NCBI RefSeq assembly: GCF_900167205.1
Contig: NZ_FUWW01000008.1
Location: forward strand, 1-64,000
Origin: Eubacterium coprostanoligenes
Lineage (GTDB): Bacteria; Bacillota; Clostridia; Oscillospirales; Acutalibacteraceae
Reading direction: 5' to 3'
DNA: 64,000 bases
A model generated the notes under the pieces. That model was not told the origin of the DNA and did not search any database. It saw nothing but the letters and a program-made list of their open reading frames with translations. Every line of letters starts with the position of its first letter. Position 1 is the stretch's first letter. This document shows, piece by piece, positions 1 through 9,951 of the stretch. Made by a program: the position numbers and the translations under genes.

Positions 1-2
1 TA

Positions 3-1457
3 CCAAACAGCGTAACAAGTATAGGTAATAATGCATTTTATAGTTGCGACAGTTTAACAAGCATAACAATACCAAACAGTGTAACAAGTATAGGTCCTTA
101 TGCATTTTGTGCTTGCGACAGTTTAACAAGTATAACTGTTGATGGTAATAATCAAAACTATTCTTCACAAGACGGAGTATTATTCAATAAGGATAAAACT
201 GTTTTGATACAATATCCAACAGGTAATACAATAACATCATATACAATACCAAACAGTGTAACAAGTATAGGTAGTCATGCATTTGAAGATTGTGACAGTT
301 TAACAAGCGTAACAATAGGAAACAGTGTAACAAGTATAGGTGATTATGCATTTAGATTTTGCAGCATTTTAACAAGCGTAACAATAGGAGACAGTGTAAC
401 AAGTATAGGTGATTCTGCATTTCGGTATTGCGACAGTTTAACAAGCATAACAATACCAAACAGTGTAATAAGTATAGGTGAATATGCATTTTGGAATTGT
501 GACAGTTTAACAAAAATAGATGTTGATGATAGTAATCAAAACTATTCTTCACAAGACGGAGTATTATTCAATAACGATAAAACTGTTTTGATACAATATC
601 CAGAAGGAAACACAAGAACATCATATACAATACCAAACAGTGTAATAAGTATAGGTGATTGGGCATTTGCTGGTTGCAACAGTTTAACAAACATAACAAT
701 ATCAAACAGTGTAACAAGTATAGGTTATGATGCATTTGGTTGGTGCAGTAGTTTAACAAGCGTAACAATAGGAAACAGCGTAACAAGCATAGGGACAGAG
801 GCATTTTTAGATTGCAACAGTTTAACAAGCATAACAATACCAAATAGTGTAACAAGTATAGGTTGTGCTGCATTTGGGGGTTACAACAGTTTAAGTGATG
901 TATATTATTCAGGTAGTGCTAATGAATGGAATAATATTTCTATTGCAGATGGTAACTATGATTTACTTAATGCAACTATACATTATAATTCAACCGGTCC
1001 GGAAAATCCCGGCGGATCAACCGGTGGTGGCGGTTCGACCGGTGGCGGTGGATCTATCGGCGGTGGCGGTGGAGGAGGATTCGTTCCTGCTCCTACACCG
1101 GAGGAGCCTACAACACAACCGAGTACAAAGCCGACTGTTCCTACTACTACCACTACCACTGTAAAGAAGCCATCAACTGTTAAGGTTGAAAAGGTTACAA
1201 AGGGAACAAAATCGTTTAAGGTAACCTGGAAAAAGAAGACGGGTGTATCGGGCTATCAGGTGCAATATGCAACCGATAAAAAATTCAAGAAGAATAAGAA
1301 AACCGTAACCATAGCAAAGAAAAATGCTACAAGCAAAACCATTAAGAAATTAAAGTCAAATAAAACATACTATGTTCGTGTCAGAACATACAATATTGTC
1401 AACGGTAAAAAAGTGTATTCTTCTTGGTCAAAGGTTAAAGCGGTTAAAACAAAATAA
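3..1457 (+). CDS. Secreted BspA-like leucine-rich repeat protein with C-terminal Fn3 domain (5' partial)
   Basis: The reading frame is open from base 3, so the N-terminus and any signal peptide lie left of the window. What is seen is a run of ~23-residue LRR_5 repeats of the form NSVTSIGxxAFxxCxSLTSITI. They are broken twice by a longer spacer containing [11 protein letters not shown]. Next comes a Gly/Ser-rich stretch with GGGGS-like units, then a Pro/Thr-rich linker. The C-terminus is a Lys-rich fibronectin type III-like domain (motifs [14 protein letters not shown] and YYVRVRTYN) ending at the stop. No LPXTG sorting signal is present. Family knowledge: BspA-like LRR proteins are extracellular and often bind host or matrix ligands; binding here is inference. 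A hairpin terminator follows immediately. Confidence 0.85.
   Translation, partial: PNSVTSIGNNAFYSCDSLTSITIPNSVTSIGPYAFCACDSLTSITVDGNNQNYSSQDGVLFNKDKTVLIQYPTGNTITSYTIPNSVTSIGSHAFEDCDSLTSVTIGNSVTSIGDYAFRFCSILTSVTIGDSVTSIGDSAFRYCDSLTSITIPNSVISIGEYAFWNCDSLTKIDVDDSNQNYSSQDGVLFNNDKTVLIQYPEGNTRTSYTIPNSVISIGDWAFAGCNSLTNITISNSVTSIGYDAFGWCSSLTSVTIGNSVTSIGTEAFLDCNSLTSITIPNSVTSIGCAAFGGYNSLSDVYYSGSANEWNNISIADGNYDLLNATIHYNSTGPENPGGSTGGGGSTGGGGSIGGGGGGGFVPAPTPEEPTTQPSTKPTVPTTTTTTVKKPSTVKVEKVTKGTKSFKVTWKKKTGVSGYQVQYATDKKFKKNKKTVTIAKKNATSKTIKKLKSNKTYYVRVRTYNIVNGKKVYSSWSKVKAVKTK
145..634 (+). repeat. Two copies of a ~100-bp block within LRR coding repeats, 384-bp period
   Basis: The block beginning near 151 (atcaaaactattcttcacaa) recurs near 535 almost unchanged. 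The period is 384 bp, or 128 codons. Four LRR units lie between the two copies. The shorter 69-bp LRR units (cagtgtaacaagtataggt core) repeat throughout 1-890. The repeats are protein-coding and in frame, so unequal recombination would add or remove whole LRR blocks. Confidence 0.85.
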
Positions 1458-1467
1458 TTCAATGTTT

Positions 1468-1495
1468 AATGCCCCTCTCGCACGAGAGGGGCATT
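1468..1495 (+). terminator. Hairpin terminator after the LRR gene
   Basis: The inverted repeat aatgcccctctcg / cgagaggggcatt forms a GC-rich stem with a very short loop ten bases past the stop codon. Only a weak T-rich stretch (tgttatatgttt) follows. Confidence 0.75.
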
Positions 1496-1566
1496 GTTAT
1501 ATGTTTATATGAATATATTGAATTAGTAAAAAAATAGCATATTTTTTAAATAATTTATGAACCCTA

Positions 1567-1594
1567 TTGACATTTTTGAAAAAGTTGCTAAAAT
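1567..1594 (+). promoter_or_regulatory. Sigma-A promoter of groES-groEL
   Basis: TTGACA (1567-1572), a 16-nt spacer, and TAAAAT (1589-1594). It lies just upstream of the CIRCE operator, so repressor bound there would overlap the transcription start. Confidence 0.75.
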
Positions 1595-1599
1595 ATATA

Positions 1600-1626
1600 T
1601 TAGCACTCGGAGATAAAGAGTGCTAA
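1600..1626 (+). promoter_or_regulatory. CIRCE operator (HrcA binding site)
   Basis: TTAGCACTC (1600-1608), nine bases, then GAGTGCTAA (1618-1626) is an exact match to the CIRCE consensus. HrcA binds this element and represses groE and dnaK operons when unfolded protein is scarce. It lies 37 bp before the groES start. Confidence 0.97.
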
Positions 1627-1656
1627 CACATAAATGATAAATTTTTAATGAGGTGA

Positions 1657-3592
<1,936 letters not shown>

Positions 3593-3628
3593 TCCGTTTT
3601 TTCAGATTTATTCCAATATATTTCAAAA

Positions 3629-3660
3629 ACTCTCTTGGGTTCGCCCAAGGGAGTTTTTTT
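3629..3660 (+). terminator. Intrinsic terminator of groES-groEL
   Basis: An 11-bp stem (actctcttggg / cccaagggagt, one G-T pair) with a ttcg loop is followed by seven or more T residues. Confidence 0.92.
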
Positions 3661-3661
3661 G

Positions 3662-3690
3662 TTGACGAATTGTTAAAATAATGGTATAGT
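3662..3690 (+). promoter_or_regulatory. Sigma-A promoter of the fucosidase gene
   Basis: TTGACG (3662-3667), a 17-nt spacer, and TATAGT (3685-3690), 35 bp before the start codon. Confidence 0.75.
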
Positions 3691-3725
3691 TAAAATGTTA
3701 AAATCAATTATGGTGGTACATTGCT

Positions 3726-5105
3726 ATGAATATGAAACTTGACAGAAACTGGACAACCGATAATAACGGTGCACCTCTCAATGATGCAGAGGTACAGAGA
3801 TATATTTCAGTTGTTCCGACTCCAAGCCAACAAAGACTTCAGGACAAGCCGTTTTATGCGTTTTTCCACTTTGGTATGAACACTGCAAACGACAGAGAAT
3901 GGGGTTGCGGAAGCGAGGTTGTTTCTGATTTCGATATTACAAAAATCAAGCCGGAACAGTGGGTAAAAACCGTTAAAGCGGCAGGTATGACAGGTGTCAT
4001 CCTCACTTGTAAGCACCACGATGGTTTCTGCCTTTGGAATACAGGCACAACAGATTTCAATGTTATGAACAGCCCTATGGGCAAGGATATTGTAAAGGCT
4101 GTGTCGGATGAATGTCACAAGCAGGGTATTGAATTCGGTGTTTATCTCTCTCCGTGGGATATGCACGAGCCAACTTACGGAACAGAGCAGTATAATGATT
4201 ATTTCATTCGTCAGCTTACAGAACTTTGTGGTAACTATGGCGAACTTTTTGAGGTTTGGTTTGACGGTGCAAAGGGAGCAAATGCAAAGGCGTTTACATA
4301 TGATTGGCAGAGATATTACAAACTCATTCGCACAATGCAACCAAATGCAAATATTGCAATCTGCGGTGAGGATATTCGTTGGGTAGGCAACGAGGCAGGC
4401 AAGGCAAGAAAGAATGAGTATTCTGTTGTTCCTGCTTCTCTCAAGCATTGCGAGGCTATCGAAAAGAACAGCCAAAACGCTGAAGGCGATGCCGCAAGAC
4501 TTCAAAAGGTAGACACTATGGATGAGGATTTAGGCTCAAGAAATATCCTCAAGAATAACGCAAACCTCTCTTGGTATCCTGCCGAGGTTGATGTTTCAAT
4601 CCGTAAAGGTTGGTTCTATCACAAAAAAGATGACAGAACCGTAAAGAGTGCAAGACGACTTTTCAAGATTTATCTCACATCTGTCGGCAACAACTGCACA
4701 CTTCTCCTCAATATTCCGCCAACCGATAAGGGCGTAATTTGTGCAAAGGATGTTCGCAACCTTAAAGCTCTTGGCAAAAAAATCAATGACATCACTGCTT
4801 ATCCCGTTTTGGAGCAGAATATCGGTGAACTCAAAGCGGATCAAGGTTATCTTGAATTCAATTTTGATTCTGAAAAGAAACTTAAGTATTTTGTTATCAG
4901 CGAAGATTTGGCTTATTCACAGAGAATTGAGAAGTTTGACCTTTATATCAAAAAACCAAACGGAAGCTACAAGCGTGCTTATCAGGGCACAATCGTTGGC
5001 GCAAAGAAGATTGTCAAACTCAACAAAAAGGCAACCGGCGCTGTCCTTGTTATTCGTCAAAGTCGTTCAACTCCTCATATCAAGTCAGTCGGTTTCTACG
5101 AATAA
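3726..5105 (+). CDS. Alpha-L-fucosidase, glycoside hydrolase family 29
   Basis: This 459-residue GH29 enzyme hydrolyses terminal alpha-L-fucose from oligosaccharides with retention of configuration. Diagnostic motifs are FFHFGMNT (45-52), LTCKHHDGFCLW (93-104) and EVWFDGAKG (176-184), where Asp180 is the expected nucleophile. The last ~100 residues look like the beta-sandwich found at the C-terminus of many bacterial GH29 enzymes. No signal peptide is visible, so it probably acts on imported sugars in the cytoplasm. The sugar symporter gene follows downstream, separated by a terminator and its own promoter. The start at 3726 sits behind GGTGG; the in-frame ATG at 3732 is an alternative. Confidence 0.92.
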   Translation: MNMKLDRNWTTDNNGAPLNDAEVQRYISVVPTPSQQRLQDKPFYAFFHFGMNTANDREWGCGSEVVSDFDITKIKPEQWVKTVKAAGMTGVILTCKHHDGFCLWNTGTTDFNVMNSPMGKDIVKAVSDECHKQGIEFGVYLSPWDMHEPTYGTEQYNDYFIRQLTELCGNYGELFEVWFDGAKGANAKAFTYDWQRYYKLIRTMQPNANIAICGEDIRWVGNEAGKARKNEYSVVPASLKHCEAIEKNSQNAEGDAARLQKVDTMDEDLGSRNILKNNANLSWYPAEVDVSIRKGWFYHKKDDRTVKSARRLFKIYLTSVGNNCTLLLNIPPTDKGVICAKDVRNLKALGKKINDITAYPVLEQNIGELKADQGYLEFNFDSEKKLKYFVISEDLAYSQRIEKFDLYIKKPNGSYKRAYQGTIVGAKKIVKLNKKATGAVLVIRQSRSTPHIKSVGFYE

Positions 5106-5126
5106 AATTCAATATTTTCTATGTCG

Positions 5127-5158
5127 CTCCTCTTGCTGTTTCGGCAAGGGGAGTTCGT
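5127..5158 (+). terminator. Intrinsic terminator after the fucosidase gene
   Basis: ctcctcttgc / gcaaggggag (10 bp with one G-T pair), loop tgtttcg, then a T-rich run. The stem closely resembles the terminator at 19282-19306 and one hairpin of the repeat element at 44337-44358. Confidence 0.85.
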
Positions 5159-5293
5159 TTATTCTTTAAAAATTTAAATATACTTTAAGTTTGTATTTTG
5201 TCGTTGAATTCCAAAACTTTTTAACAATATTGCACTAAATTTAGATATAAAATATTCATATTGTATAAATTTTTTTCTTTTTAATTAATTTTC

Positions 5294-5322
5294 TTGTATT
5301 TAATCACAAGATGTGTTATCAT
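5294..5322 (+). promoter_or_regulatory. Probable promoter of the GPH symporter gene
   Basis: TTGTAT (5294-5299), a 17-nt spacer, and TATCAT (5317-5322). The rest of the gap from 5159 to 5293 is very AT-rich with no other recognisable element. Confidence 0.55.
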
Positions 5323-5352
5323 ATTGGCAGTATTTGTAAAGGAGTAATTTTT

Positions 5353-7911
5353 ATGGCTGAAAAAACAAAGCAGTCCAGCAAAGTAAAGACCTTGATTGAT
5401 CAAGTGAAGTACTACTGGAAAAAGCCTGCAAAGGGCAGATATATGTCCTTTAAGGAAATTGCCTCATACGCTTTTGGCGGTATAGGCGCATACTTAATCG
5501 TTTGTATGAGCTACCCTTGTATCTTGGGTGCAACAAACGTATTCTTGTCCGGTACAATCGGTATCGGTCTTACAGATATGTACATCATGTACGTTATCGC
5601 AATTTTATCAGGTATTCCGCTTACGGGTCTTCGTGCCAATATTGTAGATAATACCCGTAACAAAGCAGGTAAATATCGACCGTATCTTTTAAGAATGGGT
5701 ATCCCTTGTGCAATCATCTTTGTTGCAATGGTTTGGTTCCCATACGATAAACTTCACCTCATTGTCGGTGACGGTCAAATGTTTGGCAAGAGCAGTGAAT
5801 ATATCGCAAAGTGTGCGGTTATTCTTGCATTTAACATTGCACTTCAATTTTTCTACAACTTCTTCTATGATGCTTATGAAAACCTTATTCACGTACTTTC
5901 TCCAAACTCACAGGAGCGTGCCGATGTAGCATCAATTAAGAGTGTAATTTATTCGTTCGGTCCAACCGTATATAACCTTATCATTCCTCTTATTGCAGCA
6001 ATGCTTAAGACAAACCAAACAGATATTAAGGTTTACAGAATTGCTTTCCCTGTTATCGGTGTTATCGGTATTCTCCTTGTATTTGTTGTTTACGCAAACA
6101 CACAGGAAAAGATTATTCAGGCTAAAACTCACGTTATTCAGATTAAATTTACAGATGCACTTCGTGAGGTTGCAAAGAATAAGTATTTCTGGATTATTTC
6201 GCTTGCTACATGGATCGGCTTCCTTGAAACAGCGTATTCCAACATCCTTTATTGGCTCTGTAACTACGGTGGTGCCTGCTCGCAGGGTACATATGCAATC
6301 ATAACCACCGTCTACGGCAACGCCTCCCTTTGGGGTATGCTCCTTGCTCCGCTTTGTATCAGAAAATGGGGTAAGAAAAAGGTTCAGATTGTTACAAATC
6401 TTTTCAACATTATTTTCATTCTTTGTATGTATCCGTTCTTCCACAGTTCTGCCGGTCCGGACGGTAACATTCAAAACTATGTAATTTGGGCAGTTCTTGC
6501 ATGCCTTTACCTCAACGGTATTGTCGGTGCGTTTGCTCATATTCTTAACCCATCAATTCAAGCCGATATTCGTGACTATCAGCAGTACAAGACAGGTGAG
6601 CGTATTGACGGTATGTTCGCAGCCGTTGCCGCTATCGGCAGTGTTATCACTCTTATTACTGCCGGTGTTCTTCCTGCACTTCAGGAAAAATACGGTATGA
6701 CTGCTGCTATGGCTCAAAAGGTAACAAGTGATGCATCTCTTATGTCAAGAGTTCTTCCGGGTACACAACAGCCAATCAGCCAAATGCTTTCAGATCAGCT
6801 TGCAAACGGTCAAAACAACTTTATCAACCCTTCATCAGCACTTTATAATGTAGACGGTATCTTGTTGCCACTTCTTCGTGTTTTGGTTCTTATCGCTGCT
6901 CTCGGTGCTACACTTAATGTTATTCCGTTCTTCTTCTACGATTTAACAGAAAAGAAGCAAAAGTCATATGTTCGCGTTCTTAAGGTTCGTGCCGTATTCG
7001 AGGACTATGGCAACAACGCTATGAAGGATAAGGACATTGTTGAAATGATTGACCTTGTCAACAATGCCAAGGAAATGGCAGTTGCAACACCAAAGGTTGT
7101 TGATAAGTCATCATATAAAGGCATATCCGACAAGGCAGAGCGTAAAGCAGCTAAAAAAGCATACAGAGAAGCTCTTCAATATAACGAAGAAATCGAAGTT
7201 TCAAAGTTCGTTGTAGATGAGCTCAACAAGTTTAATTCAGAACTTGGTAAGCATAAGCTTGAAGCATACAACAAGATTTTCGAAGCAGGTCTTGAGGGTA
7301 TCAAAAATACTTCTCTTGAAGAAGCAAAGTCAAATCTTGCACAGGCAAAGGCTATGCCAAAGAACACCGAAGAAGAAAAGGAAATCAGAAAGTTCTATGT
7401 TGAGCTTGCAAAGAGCCAAATTTCTGCTGTTAAGGCTTATAACAAGTACTTTGGTTCTGTTAACGAATTCAAGGAACTCGGCTTTGAAACTATTGAACAG
7501 TATTTCAATAAAGAAGACGAGCTTGATGAAAAGATTGCAGAACTTGCCAAACTCAGCCATATTGCAAAGAAAGATAAGGATTCCTCTGAAGTTAAGAGAC
7601 TTAAGGCTGAAATTAATAAACTTTCTGAAGAACGCAAGGAAGTTCGTAAACTTTCAAAGGCAGAAATGGATAAGCATGCACAGTTCAATCGTGCTGCAAA
7701 GCCATATGTTGATGCAAAGAAACTCTTGGCTCAACAAGAAAACTTCTCACACTTCGATGAAATTGCCGCACAGTATGAAACTGCAAAGGCAAATGTAGCA
7801 CTCGCTGAAAAACAAGAGGCTGAAGAAGAAGCAAAGCGTCTCGCTGAAGAGAAGGAAGAGCTTGAACGCCGTAAGGCTGAAAAAGCTGCTAAAAAGGCTT
7901 CAAAGAAATAA
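5353..7911 (+). CDS. GPH-family sugar:cation symporter with long charged C-terminal extension
   Basis: This is an 852-residue protein. Residues 1 to about 530 form a polytopic membrane protein with features of the glycoside-pentoside-hexuronide (MFS) symporters, including the conserved loop VDNTRNKAGKYRPYLLRMG. Such transporters are normally 450-500 residues. Here a further ~320 residues (about 532-852) are strongly charged, rich in Lys, Glu and Ala, and predicted helical or coiled-coil. They end in a run of Lys/Ala/Glu and should lie in the cytoplasm. The start follows AAAGGAG with a 9-nt gap; an upstream in-frame start has no ribosome site. Its position between GH29 and GH38 genes suggests uptake of fucose- or mannose-containing oligosaccharides, but the substrate is inferred. 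Confidence 0.85.
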   Translation: MAEKTKQSSKVKTLIDQVKYYWKKPAKGRYMSFKEIASYAFGGIGAYLIVCMSYPCILGATNVFLSGTIGIGLTDMYIMYVIAILSGIPLTGLRANIVDNTRNKAGKYRPYLLRMGIPCAIIFVAMVWFPYDKLHLIVGDGQMFGKSSEYIAKCAVILAFNIALQFFYNFFYDAYENLIHVLSPNSQERADVASIKSVIYSFGPTVYNLIIPLIAAMLKTNQTDIKVYRIAFPVIGVIGILLVFVVYANTQEKIIQAKTHVIQIKFTDALREVAKNKYFWIISLATWIGFLETAYSNILYWLCNYGGACSQGTYAIITTVYGNASLWGMLLAPLCIRKWGKKKVQIVTNLFNIIFILCMYPFFHSSAGPDGNIQNYVIWAVLACLYLNGIVGAFAHILNPSIQADIRDYQQYKTGERIDGMFAAVAAIGSVITLITAGVLPALQEKYGMTAAMAQKVTSDASLMSRVLPGTQQPISQMLSDQLANGQNNFINPSSALYNVDGILLPLLRVLVLIAALGATLNVIPFFFYDLTEKKQKSYVRVLKVRAVFEDYGNNAMKDKDIVEMIDLVNNAKEMAVATPKVVDKSSYKGISDKAERKAAKKAYREALQYNEEIEVSKFVVDELNKFNSELGKHKLEAYNKIFEAGLEGIKNTSLEEAKSNLAQAKAMPKNTEEEKEIRKFYVELAKSQISAVKAYNKYFGSVNEFKELGFETIEQYFNKEDELDEKIAELAKLSHIAKKDKDSSEVKRLKAEINKLSEERKEVRKLSKAEMDKHAQFNRAAKPYVDAKKLLAQQENFSHFDEIAAQYETAKANVALAEKQEAEEEAKRLAEEKEELERRKAEKAAKKASKK

Positions 7912-7934
7912 TAAAAATTTCATTAATTACAACG

Positions 7935-7960
7935 AAAGAGGTAGACCTGTCTACCTCTTT
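7935..7960 (+). terminator. Intrinsic terminator after the symporter gene
   Basis: aaagaggtaga / tctacctcttt, an 11-bp perfect stem with a cctg loop and a T-rich tail. A TATAAT at 7966-7971 just past it could be the -10 of the next gene, but no clear -35 accompanies it. Confidence 0.88.
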
Positions 7961-8041
7961 TGTTGTATAATAAAGCCGATAAAAACCTTTTTTGTGGGTC
8001 GAATCGTATAAATGCAATGTGTTTGCAGTAGGAGGACAATT

Positions 8042-9688
8042 ATGGACATCAATCAAAAATATAATTTGTGGCTGACATTTGATGATGAAACCAAAAAAGA
8101 ACTTGAATCTGTCACCGATAAAAAGGAAATTGAGGATAGATTTTATAAGGATTTGGAATTTGGCACGGGCGGACTTCGTGGCATTATGGGCGCAGGAACA
8201 AACCGTATGAATTCGTACACCGTAGGCAAGGCTTCTCTCGGCTTTGCAAAGTATCTCAAAGATAAGTACGACGGCGAAATCAGCGTTGTAATTGCATGTG
8301 ATTCTCGCCTTAATTCTCGTGCGTTTGAGTGGGATAGTGCAAGGGTTTTCGCATCCCAGGGCATAAAGGTATATGCTTATACTCAAATCGTGCCTGTTCC
8401 TATGCTTTCTTTTGCAACAAGGTATTTGCATTGCAACGCAGGTGTTATGATTACCGCTTCCCACAATCCAAAGGAATATAACGGATATAAGGCTTATGAC
8501 AATACCGGTTGTCAACTTTGCACCAATGATGCAAAAGAAGTGCTCTCATATATCAATGCTATTGACGATTATTCATCCGTTTATAATGATGTAAAAACTG
8601 TTGACGAATATATTTCCGATGGTATGATTGTCGGCATTTATGACGAACTTTTTGACGAATTTATCAAGGCTGTAAAAACACAGTCGCTTTATAATGAACA
8701 CAGCGAGTTGAAGATTGTGTACACTCCGCTTCACGGCACGGGAAATGTTCCTGTTCGCAAAGTTCTTGAGGACAAAATCGTTTATGTTGTCAAGGAACAG
8801 GAAGAACCTAACGGCAATTTCCCAACGGTTGTTTCTCCAAATCCCGAGGACAGAAAAGCTCTCACTTTAGGCATTGAACTTGCTAAAGAGAAAGATGCCG
8901 ATATAGTTCTCGGCACAGATCCGGATTGTGACAGAGTAGGCGTTGCCGTAAAGCATAACGGCGAGTATGTTCTTTTGACAGGCAACCAAACAGGAGCACT
9001 TCTTGTTAACTTTGTGTTGACTATAAAAAAAGATAGCCTCAATTCAAAATCAACCCTCGTAAAAACTATTGTAACCTCCGAACTTGGTGCAAATATCGGC
9101 AGAAGTTTCGGCTTGCAGGTCGAGGAAACTCTCACAGGTTTCAAGTATATTGGCGACAAAATTAATAAGTTTGAGACATCGGGTGAGCGAGAATTTGTTA
9201 TCGGCTACGAGGAATCGTACGGATATTTGGTCGGCACTCACGCAAGAGATAAGGACGGCGTTGTGTCATCAATGCTTGTTTGCGAAATGGCTGCTTGGTA
9301 CAAAAATCAAGGCAAAACCCTTGTAGACGGACTTAATGAGATTTACGATAAATACGGCTATTATCTCGATTTCCTCGATAGTTTTGTCTTAAAGGGCAAA
9401 GATGGTGCCGAAAAAATTCAAAACCTTATGGTCGAATTCAGAAATATAGGCAATGAACTTTTGCCTGATATTAAGGAAATTGTTGATTTCAAGGACGGTA
9501 TCCGTGATTTGCCAAAGGAAAATGTTCTCAAGTATATTTTTAATGTCGGCTCGTGGATGGCAGTTCGCCCAAGCGGTACAGAGCCAAAAATCAAGGTCTA
9601 CTATTCAATCGTTGACCCCGATAAGAGCAAAGCAAAGGCTCGCCTTGAAGAAATAAGACAAACAATTTCATCAATTATAAATGCGTAG
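8042..9688 (+). CDS. Phosphohexomutase (phosphoglucomutase/phosphomannomutase)
   Basis: This 548-residue alpha-D-phosphohexomutase interconverts hexose 1- and 6-phosphates. The phosphoserine loop TASHNPKEYNGYK places the catalytic Ser at 140. The metal loop is GTDPDCDRVG, the sugar-binding loop GYEESYGYLVG, and the phosphate loop RPSGTEPKIKV. It belongs to the long (~550-residue) type of the family common in Firmicutes. The start at 8042 follows TAGGAGGA, which is better placed than the in-frame ATG at 8012. A small NifU-like gene follows after 8 bp and a mannosidase after that, consistent with hexose-phosphate metabolism for the glycan block. Whether glucose or mannose phosphate is preferred cannot be told. 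Confidence 0.93.
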   Translation: MDINQKYNLWLTFDDETKKELESVTDKKEIEDRFYKDLEFGTGGLRGIMGAGTNRMNSYTVGKASLGFAKYLKDKYDGEISVVIACDSRLNSRAFEWDSARVFASQGIKVYAYTQIVPVPMLSFATRYLHCNAGVMITASHNPKEYNGYKAYDNTGCQLCTNDAKEVLSYINAIDDYSSVYNDVKTVDEYISDGMIVGIYDELFDEFIKAVKTQSLYNEHSELKIVYTPLHGTGNVPVRKVLEDKIVYVVKEQEEPNGNFPTVVSPNPEDRKALTLGIELAKEKDADIVLGTDPDCDRVGVAVKHNGEYVLLTGNQTGALLVNFVLTIKKDSLNSKSTLVKTIVTSELGANIGRSFGLQVEETLTGFKYIGDKINKFETSGEREFVIGYEESYGYLVGTHARDKDGVVSSMLVCEMAAWYKNQGKTLVDGLNEIYDKYGYYLDFLDSFVLKGKDGAEKIQNLMVEFRNIGNELLPDIKEIVDFKDGIRDLPKENVLKYIFNVGSWMAVRPSGTEPKIKVYYSIVDPDKSKAKARLEEIRQTISSIINA

Positions 9689-9696
9689 AGGTAATT

Positions 9697-9939
9697 ATGG
9701 ATAGAGTACAGAAATATATAGAAAATGTCCTTCAACCTAAAATTCAGGGTGACGGCGGTTGGATAGAATTCGATTCGCTAAACGGTGATGAATTGACAGT
9801 TGTCTTTCGTGGCGAATGTTCAAAGTGCCTCATCCTTGACAGATGCATTGCTTGGATAAAAGACGAAATAAAAAGAGATTGCAAGAAAAATGTGAACATC
9901 ACGGCAATAAGAAAAAAGCCGTATTTTCAGGATGTTTAA
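9697..9939 (+). CDS. NifU-like C-terminal domain protein (Fe-S scaffold type)
   Basis: This 80-residue protein resembles the NifU C-terminal domain, which holds or transfers Fe-S clusters. The N-terminal helix followed by LQPKIQGDGGWIEF matches the family pattern (xxPxIQxDGGxxEL), and the cysteine motif is C41-S-K-C44 with an extra Cys50. The predicted beta strand DELTVVFRG precedes the cysteines as in NifU. It is packed between phosphohexomutase and GH38 genes with gaps of 8 and 12 bp, so probably co-transcribed, although it has no obvious link to sugar use. It could be a divergent member without scaffold activity. Confidence 0.75.
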   Translation: MDRVQKYIENVLQPKIQGDGGWIEFDSLNGDELTVVFRGECSKCLILDRCIAWIKDEIKRDCKKNVNITAIRKKPYFQDV

Positions 9940-9951
9940 GGAGGGTGAACT

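Noticed and set aside
352-873. Antisense open frames with Leu/Cys/His-rich repeats opposite the LRR gene
   Set aside because: They are the complement of the LRR coding repeats, lack ribosome sites and match no family.
1-900. Regular DNA repeats suggestive of CRISPR
   Set aside because: The repeats are in frame and encode LRR units; spacers are not unique and unit length follows codons.
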